64,000 nucleotides of DNA from Polaribacter sp. SA4-10 (GCF_002163835.1 NZ_CP019331.1:1054001-1118000); one strand, 5' to 3'. Positions 45,610-53,747 are shown, numbered from the stretch's first letter. The notes: a model not told the origin generated them from the letters alone. Made by a program: numbers and translations.

Positions 45610-46557
45610 ATGAAAAAAGAAATATATTCATTTGCAAAAATTGATGATAATAATGCCAGAGAGTTAGTCTATCGGTCTATAAAAGAAGGAAAATCTCGTT
45701 TTGGAATGTGGGATCCAGAAGAATCGTTAATAGATAATTGGTATGGAAAAATTGCATTTTTATTAAACATAAATGCTAATGATTGGATTGTACATATAAA
45801 TATGCCTTCTTATGGAAAATGTGTTGCTATCGAAACAACTGGAACCTACAGTTTTGATGATGGTATTGTATGCTCTTGGGGTATTGATTTTAATAATTAT
45901 ATTCCAGTAAACCCAAATTCAATTATCGAATTTGATAGAAATGAAGTTGACATACTACCTTTTGTGGATAATGCCCCAAGAAGAAGAGCACAAAGAATAT
46001 TAGATGTAGAAGATTTTTTTAAATCCTTAGATAATTTAAAAAATAAAAAATATACAGATGTCAGTATACAAGATCGTTCTATAACTCATTTACGAGAAAA
46101 TATAAATGATGTACTACCAACTATTACAGCTTCTATCCATAAAATGAATAAAAGTAAAGAGTTTGAACGTTTTTTGCATAGAATTTTTGATAAAATGCCC
46201 AACACAATATCTATACAAAATGGTTTTGGTTGGAAAACAGATAATGGTGCGGATTTAATTGTTGAATTTGAAAACCCTATTATTGGCATAAATATTACTA
46301 CAAAATTAATAGTACAAGCAAAATCTTATGAAGGTGCCCATTTCGATAAAAATGCCATAGACCAAATTGTAACTGACATGGAGGAATATGGTGCGGATGC
46401 AGGTCTTTTAATTACTACTGCAACAGAAACTGAAGCATTGGAAGATTATGTAAGAGAGATGTCTGAAAAAACACAAAAAACTATTGATGTAATTGCAGGG
46501 ATAGATGTTGCTAAATTTGTTCTACGTTATGCTCCTGAATTATTACTGGGTAACTAG
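45610..46557 (+). CDS. Mrr-like restriction endonuclease
   Basis: 315 residues. The N-terminal ~180 residues are anonymous. The C-terminal part has the Mrr_cat PD-(D/E)XK pattern: EFERFLHRIFDKMPN, GADLIVEFENP (Asp ~212) and LIVQAKSY (Q-x-K ~235), then DQIVTDMEEYGADAGLLITT. Mrr-type enzymes cleave modified or foreign DNA. It stands alone, 142 bases after DUF2779, with no methyltransferase next to it, which fits a modification-dependent (type IV) system. Confidence 0.82.
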   Translation: MKKEIYSFAKIDDNNARELVYRSIKEGKSRFGMWDPEESLIDNWYGKIAFLLNINANDWIVHINMPSYGKCVAIETTGTYSFDDGIVCSWGIDFNNYIPVNPNSIIEFDRNEVDILPFVDNAPRRRAQRILDVEDFFKSLDNLKNKKYTDVSIQDRSITHLRENINDVLPTITASIHKMNKSKEFERFLHRIFDKMPNTISIQNGFGWKTDNGADLIVEFENPIIGINITTKLIVQAKSYEGAHFDKNAIDQIVTDMEEYGADAGLLITTATETEALEDYVREMSEKTQKTIDVIAGIDVAKFVLRYAPELLLGN

Positions 46558-46648
46558 AAATAAATAGTATAGTTTTTTCATATAATCATCAAGGTTATTC
46601 TTAATCAATTGAAAATCTTCTTCATGAATTTCTTTCATAAAGCAATAA

Positions 46649-46834
46649 CAATTATGCACGAAACCAACAGGTTTCAATGAAAATAGTTGGACTACAAGCT
46701 GTCCTTATGGAGGCAAGCACTTTATACAAATTGTAATAACTAATGATCAGTGGGGTTGTGTTTATTGCCATCGAAAAGGAGGTCTTATAGAACTTTAACA
46801 TTGGTTACAAGAACTTAAAATCATAAAAGATTAA
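46649..46834 (+). pseudogene. Relic of a zinc-ribbon protein gene
   Basis: In one frame the DNA reads FNENSWTTSCPYGGKHF...WGCVYCHRKGGLIEL, then a TAA stop (46796-46798) in the position of a likely glutamine codon, then HWLQELKIIKD. The spacing of CPYGGKH and CVYC recalls the CHC2-type zinc ribbon of primases, though this is tentative. No start codon is present, so it is best read as a decayed fragment. Confidence 0.35.
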
Positions 46835-47038
46835 AACCAACTTACTGTGATGATGAACGAGTTAAAAAAAGGCAGCATACATACCAAAAAAAACCTTAAA
46901 ATGGTGGTTGAAAAGGTATTCATCCATAAAATTGAAGAGACTAATTAGTTCGGCCCTTTTTTATTTTAGAGCCGTTCATGAAACGTACTAGTAAGCTTAC
47001 AGCTCCTATTTTAAGTTGCATTGAGCCGCTGTATTTTA

Positions 47039-47108
47039 AATAATGGCGATTGGAACCTGGAGTTTTACGAAAGAGGACTATGAATGCGCATTATGTTACT
47101 TAGCTTTG
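47039..47108 (+). repeat. Hairpin repeat, copy 2
   Basis: It shares with copy 1 (39440) the order ATAATGGCG, CTGGAGTTTTACGAAAGAGG, ACTAT, then TTATGTTACTTAGCTTTGG. The left arm ATAATG (47040-47045) pairs with CATTAT (47089-47094). TAGCTTTG at 47101-47108 is again an exact TAnnTTTG. GAGCCGCTGTATTTTA just before it corresponds to GTGCGGCTATTTTA before copy 1. Confidence 0.65.
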
Positions 47109-47668
47109 GAGAGTTTTGTGTTTTATGAAACAATATTAAAGATTGCTTTTTATAGTTGTATTTGAGTATGCGAAAAGACAAGCTTTAAAGTGCAAGTACC
47201 TATAGAGTTTAAAACTCTAAACTTGGAGAGGTTTGCCTTTCGGCTTTGCTCAAGATAAACTCACAACAGAAAAGACAACGGGTTTTTGCTCTTTCAAAAA
47301 AATTGGGTTTTGGGTTGTGGGGATTCATAGCTAAATCGTATGGCTTTATGGTAAAAAAAATGATACTAAAAATTTCATATAATAACTTAAACAATATGAA
47401 GTCTTAAGAGTATAAAAAACTATTCTAATTGCTTAAAATAAGATTCTTATATATTCTATTTTCTCTTACTTTATCGCACCATTGTAATTCAAAAACAACT
47501 TGTTTAACTACGTTATAAAACCAACTTTATCTCTTTCTAAAATAGTACTATCATCTTGTAATTAACCTCAGCATCATTTAAATTATATTTTTTTTATAAA
47601 ATCTGGTGATATATAATTAACCTTTAAAAAATCGAATTTTTTAGCTATCAGAACTATTTTCTTTAATT

Positions 47669-48601
47669 TTATAAAGCTTTATCAAATAAAATATAATCAT
47701 CCTTACCCATCAAGGGAATAATGTTTTTAACTTTTATATTATTCATTTTTTTAATCTCACACATTTCAGCTAAACCATCAAGCCCCTTCTCTAAAAGTAA
47801 TCTATTCCCAGAAAAATGATCTTCAGTGTCAAATTTTTTATTTCCTTGATAACTTATTACGCCTAGTACTCTACTTAATTCTGAAAATGCTTTTAAAGTA
47901 TACTTTGAGCCTCCAGTATCACTGCTTTGAATTAAGATAACACCTTTTGATAACCCTGCCTGTATCCTACTAGCTTTGCTTCCAGAAAATTGATCTTCAC
48001 GTTTATTTGGAGGGTTTTCAGAGACTAACAATCCATTATTGTTTAATACTTTATCAGCAAGATCTTGTGTTATTTTTGACGATGTTTTATGATAATTTAA
48101 CCCACCAGAAAGTACACCAGTTACATTTGAAAAAACTGATTCATTTTGTAGGATAGCATTTTTATCAATCCCTTCTACTAAACCATTACAAATTGACCAT
48201 TTTGCAGAAAAATGTGCACCTATTTTTGATGCAATTGTATTCCCCAGAACATCTGACTTCCTAGACCCAATAATTGCCAAACATTTTTCTAGATTCCCTA
48301 TATTTCCTTTTAAATATAAAATAGTAGGAGGGTTTTTAATTTCTTTTAACAATGCTGGGTATTGAATAGATATAATAGGTATCAATTTAATATTATTAAC
48401 AAAACAGTCTTCAATTATTTTATTTGCTAAAGGCAAATTTTCATTAATCCCATCTATTGTAACCTTACCACCGAGCATGTTTCCTAGCAAATCAACATCA
48501 TCTATATATGTTTCAATTTCAATTAACCGTCTTTTCACAAATGCATCGCCAACACCTTTAATCAAAGACAAGGCAAGAATGTGTTGTATTTTATTATTCA
48601 T
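47669..48601 (-). CDS. DprA/Smf-like protein of a putative defence module
   Basis: 310 residues with the DprA Rossmann signature but altered motifs: IIGSRKSDVLGNTIA (canonical GSR), CNGLVEGIDKNAI in place of SGxAxGID, SGGLNYHK, SENPPNK and SRIQAGLSKGVILIQS in place of RNRxIAGLS. DprA loads RecA on incoming single-stranded DNA; variants like this occur outside competence loci and may sense foreign ssDNA. The N-terminal ~90 residues contain helix-hairpin-helix-like LALSLIKGVGDAFVKRRL. The start abuts the HAD-PRTase stop (1 base between). Confidence 0.82.
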   Translation of the reverse strand: MNNKIQHILALSLIKGVGDAFVKRRLIEIETYIDDVDLLGNMLGGKVTIDGINENLPLANKIIEDCFVNNIKLIPIISIQYPALLKEIKNPPTILYLKGNIGNLEKCLAIIGSRKSDVLGNTIASKIGAHFSAKWSICNGLVEGIDKNAILQNESVFSNVTGVLSGGLNYHKTSSKITQDLADKVLNNNGLLVSENPPNKREDQFSGSKASRIQAGLSKGVILIQSSDTGGSKYTLKAFSELSRVLGVISYQGNKKFDTEDHFSGNRLLLEKGLDGLAEMCEIKKMNNIKVKNIIPLMGKDDYILFDKAL

Positions 48602-48602
48602 T

Positions 48603-49874
48603 CTAAATATTTATAATGTTGCCACAGCCTTCTCCTCTATATTTGGGAGGGATGCAGGAATAAAATTTATTTCCATTATCTCGATTTATTTTTATTTGCA
48701 TACTCTTACCACATTTTGGACAGGTTTTATTTGATAGTGGTAAAATTAAATAAAATAGCGCTATAAATAGAATGTTTTTGGCGCCTCTATTACGCAATTG
48801 AGTGGAAATTTCGTAAGCTGTGGCAGATGAGGTAAACTGATCATCAATAACTATAATGCTTTTATCTTTTAAATCATAATATTTATGGGTTGATAGATAC
48901 TTCGCAATAAATTCTCTACGAGATTTATAATCGGGTTGATACCTTAATTTTCCCTCAACATTTGGATCCCATTCAAAAAGTTCTACTTTGGGAATATTAC
49001 TTTTAACCAAATCAAATATCTGTTTCATTTTATTTGGAGGTTTCGTTGTCTTTTTATCGGAAACATATGAAAGATAATCCCACTTAAATGTATTTTGAGC
49101 TTCAACGCTTTTTAAATAGTTTGAAACTGATAGGGCTAGGTTATCTAAAAAATCGATTGTTCTTGCCGGGTTATCAATTTGAAAATACTTGTCTGCACTT
49201 GCAAACCTGTCACATTCGCCATCATCTTGTCTTGCTAAACAGCGAAAAGCTGTAAATCCATTAGTATGTTTATGAAATTTAAACTTCACCACTTTTGAAG
49301 ATATTACACCTTGAAAAACAGCTTCTAGCGCTAATAAATTCTTTAACGGATTTGAAATAATATTGGCTAATTCATTAAAATTATTAGCATAGTATGTTGG
49401 ACCTTGTTTCATTGGTTTCCAATCATCACCAATACCATCTCTTAACTCCACTTCAGTTGAAGTATATAGTTTTGTTAATACTGTACGAATATTTAACAAA
49501 CGACCAAGTGCAACATCAAGCCAACTATCACCTACTAAAATAAAATTATCTTTATTATGAAATGCTTCCTTTAAGTTTGGGGTAGATTGGATAAAAGCCC
49601 TAGTTTTCTTGTCATTTGGTTTATCAGCTAAACTTAAATAAGGTAAGTCGAAAATTTGCTCCGCAATTGCTTTGACGTAGTTTGGATGACTATCTGAAAT
49701 AATATATAATTTATTTCCTAATAAAAGCTGTTCCTTTATAAAACTGAGAGCTCCCGGAAACACATATCTTTTAATTAACTCTACATCAGTATTTGCAATA
49801 CCATCCTTCATCTTTTTAAAATAGGAATGGGCTGTATGGGTTAATGTTCCATCTAAATCTAAAAATATAATCAT
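48603..49874 (-). CDS. HAD phosphatase - phosphoribosyltransferase - zinc ribbon fusion
   Basis: 423 residues. The N-terminal HAD domain has IIFLDLDGTLTHT (nucleophile Asp in motif I) and LVGDSWLDVALG (motif IV) within residues 1-165. A ComF-like phosphoribosyltransferase core follows, with the PRPP loop IIVIDDQFTSSATAYEI near 345. A topoisomerase-type zinc ribbon (CPKCGKSMQIK, FYSCIPPKYRGEGC) ends the chain. The combination suggests nucleotide or nucleic-acid end processing; the substrate is unknown. It is tightly linked to the DprA-like gene downstream and the DUF3127 gene upstream. Confidence 0.8.
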   Translation of the reverse strand: MIIFLDLDGTLTHTAHSYFKKMKDGIANTDVELIKRYVFPGALSFIKEQLLLGNKLYIISDSHPNYVKAIAEQIFDLPYLSLADKPNDKKTRAFIQSTPNLKEAFHNKDNFILVGDSWLDVALGRLLNIRTVLTKLYTSTEVELRDGIGDDWKPMKQGPTYYANNFNELANIISNPLKNLLALEAVFQGVISSKVVKFKFHKHTNGFTAFRCLARQDDGECDRFASADKYFQIDNPARTIDFLDNLALSVSNYLKSVEAQNTFKWDYLSYVSDKKTTKPPNKMKQIFDLVKSNIPKVELFEWDPNVEGKLRYQPDYKSRREFIAKYLSTHKYYDLKDKSIIVIDDQFTSSATAYEISTQLRNRGAKNILFIALFYLILPLSNKTCPKCGKSMQIKINRDNGNKFYSCIPPKYRGEGCGNIINI

Positions 49875-49904
49875 AGCTAATTTTATTTAAAATTTATTTT
49901 TTTG

Positions 49905-50243
49905 TTAGAAAGGAAGGTCTTCTTCAATAGCTATTGATCTTGGTTCTGGTGGTGGAATATTTGAATTATTTTTAGATGTTATTTTCCAGCCTTGAATTGT
50001 ATTAAAATATTTAATTTCACCTGAATTACTTTGCCACTCTCTGCCTCTTAAATTTATAGAAATTACTACTTCATCATCAATTGAAAAATTATTTAATAAA
50101 TTGCATTTCTCTTGAATAAATTCAATTAATAACATTTGGGGATATTGCTCATTCGTTACAATTACTAGTTCTCTCTTTTGAAAACCATTGCTACCAATAG
50201 CTTGTATTTTATTTATCTTTTTTATTATCCCAGATATTTCCAT
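49905..50243 (-). CDS. DUF3127 OB-fold protein, SSB-like
   Basis: 112 residues. MEISGIIKKINKIQAIGSNG and KRELVIVTNEQYPQMLLIEF match DUF3127, a single-stranded-DNA-binding-like OB fold. A proline-rich linker precedes the acidic tip IEEDLPF, the SSB-type C-terminal hook that recruits helicases and RecQ/RecO-type partners. It has its own promoter-operator (50263-50293). It is followed by the HAD-PRTase fusion 30 bases on, so the three downstream genes form one transcript. Confidence 0.82.
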   Translation of the reverse strand: MEISGIIKKINKIQAIGSNGFQKRELVIVTNEQYPQMLLIEFIQEKCNLLNNFSIDDEVVISINLRGREWQSNSGEIKYFNTIQGWKITSKNNSNIPPPEPRSIAIEEDLPF

Positions 50244-50262
50244 ATTTATTTATTTTATGAGG

Positions 50263-50293
50263 CAAATTTACAATGAAGGTATGTAGACTATTT
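50263..50293 (-). promoter_or_regulatory. Promoter-operator of the DUF3127/HAD-PRTase/dprA-like genes
   Basis: On the minus strand AAATAGTCTACATACCT leads to the -7 box TAAATTTG (50270-50263), with the ATG about 20 bases on. The 31-base block matches the one at 50578-50608 at 22 of 31 positions without gaps. It overlaps the last codons of the helicase fragment. A hairpin TTACAATG / CATTGTAA (50268-50302) spans it. Confidence 0.65.
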
Positions 50294-50554
50294 GCATTGT
50301 AATGATTGTTTGAGCTTAAGAAGACATACCCTCTTATATATTTTAGCCGCTCTCCCTTTAGACGTCATAACATTGAATGGCTTCCTATCATTCTCTAAGA
50401 ATTTAACAATTCCTTTAATTAAAGTTGTTTTCCCTGTACCAGCGTATCCTTCCAGTATAAAAATACTTGTATCACTTTCTAAAAAATCATTTATTTGATT
50501 AGCAGCATTCTGTTGCTCTTGATTTATTTTAATATATTGAAAGTGATTTTGCAT
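50288..50554 (-). pseudogene. Truncated Pif1/RecD-type helicase (N-terminal fragment)
   Basis: 88 codons: INQEQQNAANQINDFL, then IFILEGYAGTGKTTLIKGIV (Walker A) and FNVMTSKGRAAKIYK, the motif Ia region. The sequence then runs into 12 unrelated residues and stops. Motifs II to VI are absent; a complete relative of about 470 residues is at 22048. The 3' end lies inside the operator of the DUF3127 gene, so a deletion probably fused them. It could still yield a P-loop peptide. Confidence 0.75.
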
Positions 50555-50577
50555 CCTTTATGGTTTATTATTTTATA

Positions 50578-50608
50578 CAAATATAAAGTTGAGGTGTGTA
50601 AGGTATTT
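50578..50608 (-). promoter_or_regulatory. Promoter-operator of the helicase fragment
   Basis: On the minus strand AAATACCTTACACACCT precedes the -7 box TATATTTG (50585-50578). The ATG at 50554 follows about 24 bases later. The core ACAYACCT and the spacing are shared with the block at 50263. Confidence 0.65.
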
Positions 50609-50744
50609 ACATAGTTTAAATGAGTAAAAAACTAAATGATTAAATAAACATAAAAATTGTTTTCTTAAATTTAATTATTGAAGTTATAATTGAAATTTTT
50701 CATAGCGATTCTCTATTTTTTTAATTTACTTTAAATATAATTTT

Positions 50745-50876
50745 TTATTCTTTAATCAGCTTTCCTTTAAATGCTTTTTCAGACAAACTATTAAACAAGT
50801 CTTCACTTTTTTTTAAAGATTCTTGTGCTTGCTGTTTTTAGTTTTCTATGACTGGTAGTCTTTCGCCAAAGTATTT
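50745..50876 (-). pseudogene. Decayed C-terminal end of a type I specificity subunit (hsdS)
   Basis: The frame reads KYFGERLPVIEN, a TAA stop, then KQQAQESLKKSEDLFNSL followed by SEKAFKGKLIKE and TAA. QQAQxSLxKSEDLFNSLxxKAFKGxL is the usual C-terminus of one HsdS subgroup. The intact hsdS at 62266 has a different C-terminus, so this relic comes from another specificity gene. One in-frame stop and the missing body show it is dead. Confidence 0.8.
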
Positions 50877-50916
50877 TTACTTTTTTTATCTGATTTTATA
50901 AAATAGAACCCTTTAC

Positions 50917-51870
50917 TTAACTAGGATAATATTTAAACTCAGAGGTCTCTAATCTTTTTAGTTTCTCTTGATATTCTATATATTTATTTTTTAAATTCCT
51001 TAAACGATCATAGGTATATTTACTAAAAATAGTTTCACCAATAATTTGAGAATTAGAATTTTTTGAAGGCATTAAATTGAAACCGATACCGCTATCAATT
51101 ATATAAAAATCAGACAATAATATACGATCATGCATTTTAATTTTATTACTTTGTTTGCTGCTCCAAATTGTATATTTATTTTTGTAGTGCGCTAAAGAAC
51201 TATTCAGTAAAACAGATGCTTTTTTAGCTTTTTCTTTGTTTTTATCGAAATTATCTTTCAAAGGGTTTAAGTCTAATGTAAAAATATTTGTTTTTATTGA
51301 AGACGCATTTCTATTGAGAATGTTTTCTAATAAAGGAATTAAATTATCAGTAATTTTTTGTCTTTCTTTATTTAATAACACGTAATTATCACTTATTATA
51401 ACCTCACTAACCGGTAGTTTTCCGAAATTTGACAACAAATCCCACCCCTTAAAACCCTCACTAAGATCAATTTTAATATGACATTCTGTAAGAATTGTAT
51501 TAATTTTATTATGATAATTTTCCATTGAAAAACACAGGGCCCCTTTATTCTCAGCATCTTCAAACCAATCTTGTGTTTGATGTGTAAAAATGATTGTTTG
51601 CTTACATAGCATCTCGCTTTTAAAAAAATGTTCCTTTACAGATTTTATTGAATTAGGTGCCCCATGCAACCATAAATAGGACATTAACTCATGTTCCTTC
51701 TTATACATATCTAGTTTTTCTGTAGAGAGAAACTCAATATCAATATATTTTTTTACGGCACCATACTCTTTAAATATAGCTACCAATATTTCTTGTGTTT
51801 TTGTGAGGGCATCTATATCTATGGAAATATAAAAATCATCCAAAAATGCCTTTTCAATATAAAGTTCCAT
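50917..51870 (-). CDS. Unknown partner/effector protein of the ATPase unit (HDR motif)
   Basis: 317 residues, soluble. The C-terminal third has KMHDRILLSDFYIIDSGIGF, resembling the HDR-x4-DF/NY-x3-SGxGF segment of anonymous proteins paired with ATPases; it recalls a phospholipase-D-type HxD motif, but the second copy is not obvious. The tail (YDRLRNLKNKYIEYQEKLKRLET) is coiled-coil-like. It starts 2 bases after the ATPase gene stop and so is expressed with it. It is plausibly the effector of a two- or three-gene defence system; no family name can be assigned. Confidence 0.6.
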   Translation of the reverse strand: MELYIEKAFLDDFYISIDIDALTKTQEILVAIFKEYGAVKKYIDIEFLSTEKLDMYKKEHELMSYLWLHGAPNSIKSVKEHFFKSEMLCKQTIIFTHQTQDWFEDAENKGALCFSMENYHNKINTILTECHIKIDLSEGFKGWDLLSNFGKLPVSEVIISDNYVLLNKERQKITDNLIPLLENILNRNASSIKTNIFTLDLNPLKDNFDKNKEKAKKASVLLNSSLAHYKNKYTIWSSKQSNKIKMHDRILLSDFYIIDSGIGFNLMPSKNSNSQIIGETIFSKYTYDRLRNLKNKYIEYQEKLKRLETSEFKYYPS

Positions 51871-51872
51871 GC

Positions 51873-53495
51873 TTAATTATTTTGAGCTTGATTGATCTTA
51901 TATAAATCAAATTGCAACTTTGTAGTTTCATCATAAAAACCTGGACCAAAAGAATCAGACAAATTTCCGTCTGCTAATATGTCAATATGTTTTACTTTAG
52001 GTTCATTAATAGACACGTATTTATCATTATTAAAATAATGAATAATCGTATCGTTTGTATTTAAGGCACCCTTTGCTGTTAAAAATTGTAATTTTCTTAA
52101 AAGGTATTCACTATGTGTTTCAATAATAAAATGGAATTTAGGGTGCTTTTTTAAAGTTAAAGCCAAAAAGTCTGCAAATTTAGATTGTAAATTGGGGTGC
52201 AAATTAGCTTCCGGTTCTTCTATAATGAAAGTTCTTCCAATAAAATCGCCCATCCCCCATCTTTTTTCACCAGCAGTATCACCAATCTCTATTAATATTT
52301 TTAGAATAATAGGAATAACCTGTGAATAACCAAAACCTAAATCTGCTAAATTTATTTTATTATTATCCCGTTTAAGGTACACACAAGAAATAGTATTTTC
52401 ATGGCGCTCAATGACCAATTCCCCCTCTATTTCAAACAAGGCCAATACTTGTTGTAAGTATTTAAAATCTGGTTGTTGAAGAGATGAATAACTAGCTACG
52501 AGCTCGTTAATTTGACTATCCGCTTTATTTTGTAAAACTCGCTTTTGACTGCCACGGTTAGCAGAAACATAATGAATTGCCCTGCTGCCTAAAGCGTTAA
52601 TTGCTTTATGATTGCTAAAAGGTTTAATAAAATCAAATTTAGAATTAACAAACATTAAAGAACCTAGTGCACTAAATTCTATTTTGACATTCTTTAACTC
52701 CAATTCTTTTTGTAAAACATCTTTTAATTTTTCTTTTACAATACCAGCAGATTTCTTGATAAATTCATTTAAATTTTGAAAAGAAGCATACAAATAGATT
52801 CCTTGTTTAAACATGATACCACTTCCAAATAATTGCGTTTGATATTTTAAAAGATCTTCTTTCCAGTATGCGGTGATATTAGTATCCCCATCAAAAATAT
52901 CAAAAAGCAAATAATCTTGCTTTAAATGATTGATTTCATGCTTGTAATATTTATTTTCATTTTCATATACCGAAGTTTTAAATAAACCATTATTTACATC
53001 TATTTGTTTTGAATAAAATAATTCAATTAAACCTATTATATCAAAATAAAAGCTTGCTTCATTTTTATGTGTCGTTCCAATCATCCCATGATTATCATCG
53101 TCATATATTATTTTCTCTCCGTTCACCGATTGCAAAGAAATCAATTTACTACCATCCAATACATTAACAATATCTATTACTTGCATAGAATTATCTACAT
53201 AGGTAATTTGATAGCAAAAATCACTACTTAAGCCAGGGACGGCGGCAGCGGGTCTAACGACTAATTCGTTTGAAGAAGATGACCAATTTAAAATCTTTTC
53301 ATAGGACTCTAAATTATGCTCTTCACTCTCCATAAATTTTATACCCTTTAAATTATTTTTAAAGGCTAATATTAATTTTGTAAATGAGCTTTTACCGCTA
53401 TTATTAGGTCCCGTAAGAAGTGTTAAAGGGCGAATTTCAAACTCCGTCATCTCTTCAAAAACTCTAAAACTTTTGATTCCTATTTTATTTTTCAT
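51873..53495 (-). CDS. OLD/SMC-like AAA ATPase (DUF3696-type)
   Basis: 540 residues. Walker A LLTGPNNSGKSSFTKLIL is at residues ~28-45. The ABC-type signature region follows, then Walker B FIIEEPEANLHPNLQSKFADFL near 430 and the HSEYLLRKLQFL His near 465, with KYVSINEPKVKHIDILADGN in the DUF3696-like tail. Such ATPases act as sensors in defence systems paired with a variable effector (as in Septu, PARIS or OLD-type systems). No Toprim domain is present in this chain. It is located between the 71-residue gene (36 bases upstream) and the HDR-motif protein. Confidence 0.82.
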   Translation of the reverse strand: MKNKIGIKSFRVFEEMTEFEIRPLTLLTGPNNSGKSSFTKLILAFKNNLKGIKFMESEEHNLESYEKILNWSSSSNELVVRPAAAVPGLSSDFCYQITYVDNSMQVIDIVNVLDGSKLISLQSVNGEKIIYDDDNHGMIGTTHKNEASFYFDIIGLIELFYSKQIDVNNGLFKTSVYENENKYYKHEINHLKQDYLLFDIFDGDTNITAYWKEDLLKYQTQLFGSGIMFKQGIYLYASFQNLNEFIKKSAGIVKEKLKDVLQKELELKNVKIEFSALGSLMFVNSKFDFIKPFSNHKAINALGSRAIHYVSANRGSQKRVLQNKADSQINELVASYSSLQQPDFKYLQQVLALFEIEGELVIERHENTISCVYLKRDNNKINLADLGFGYSQVIPIILKILIEIGDTAGEKRWGMGDFIGRTFIIEEPEANLHPNLQSKFADFLALTLKKHPKFHFIIETHSEYLLRKLQFLTAKGALNTNDTIIHYFNNDKYVSINEPKVKHIDILADGNLSDSFGPGFYDETTKLQFDLYKINQAQNN

Positions 53496-53531
53496 AGATT
53501 TTCTTAATTCTTTTTTTTTATTTTTAATATT

Positions 53532-53747
53532 TTATGAATCAAACAATTTATGATACGTATCTGCAAAATATTTTACCTGATCACCAATACCATTTACCAT
53601 TGTATTAAAATACGCAGTGTCTCTAATTAATTTTACTAAAGTAGCAGTGCTTGCTAAATTTAATGGATTATTACCAGTTCTTTTAATATCTGCTATTAAA
53701 GGCGAATAAGTGTTTAATCTAAATTCACCAACGTTTATTGCACCCAT
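53532..53747 (-). CDS. 71-residue unknown protein leading the ATPase unit
   Basis: It starts at the ATG at 53747 (MGAINVGEFRLNTYSPLIAD); the longer reading frame from 53801 passes through the promoter and palindrome. RTGNNPLNLASTATLVKLIRD and VNGIGDQVKYFADTYHKLF suggest a small helical protein; no HTH is obvious. It could be a regulator, an antitoxin-like component or a structural subunit. It is 36 bases upstream of the ATPase and behind its own promoter. Confidence 0.55.
   Translation of the reverse strand: MGAINVGEFRLNTYSPLIADIKRTGNNPLNLASTATLVKLIRDTAYFNTMVNGIGDQVKYFADTYHKLFDS

Larger units (their letters stand above)
46558..47668. other. 1.1-kb non-coding/decayed stretch
   Basis: No intact gene. 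It holds a zinc-ribbon gene relic (46649-46834), a 32-codon ORF at 46850-46948 with no support, and the second hairpin repeat (47039-47108). It also has a perfect 8-bp palindrome TAGAGTTT-A-AAACTCTA at 47203-47219. On the minus strand a short open stretch (47425-47526) reads VVKQVVFELQWCDKVRENRI, which looks protein-like but matches nothing I know. Confidence 0.5.
50555..50916. other. AT-rich gap with promoter and hsdS relic
   Basis: It carries the helicase-fragment promoter-operator (50578-50608) and a decayed hsdS tail (50745-50876). The rest is AT-rich with no open reading frame of note. Confidence 0.6.

Noticed and set aside
46850..46948. 32-codon ORF after the zinc-ribbon relic
   Set aside because: No promoter, family or coupling evidence; expected by chance in this AT-rich stretch.
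47209..47394. 61-codon minus-strand ORF
   Set aside because: It runs through the 47203-47219 palindrome, has no promoter or family feature and reads like translated non-coding DNA.
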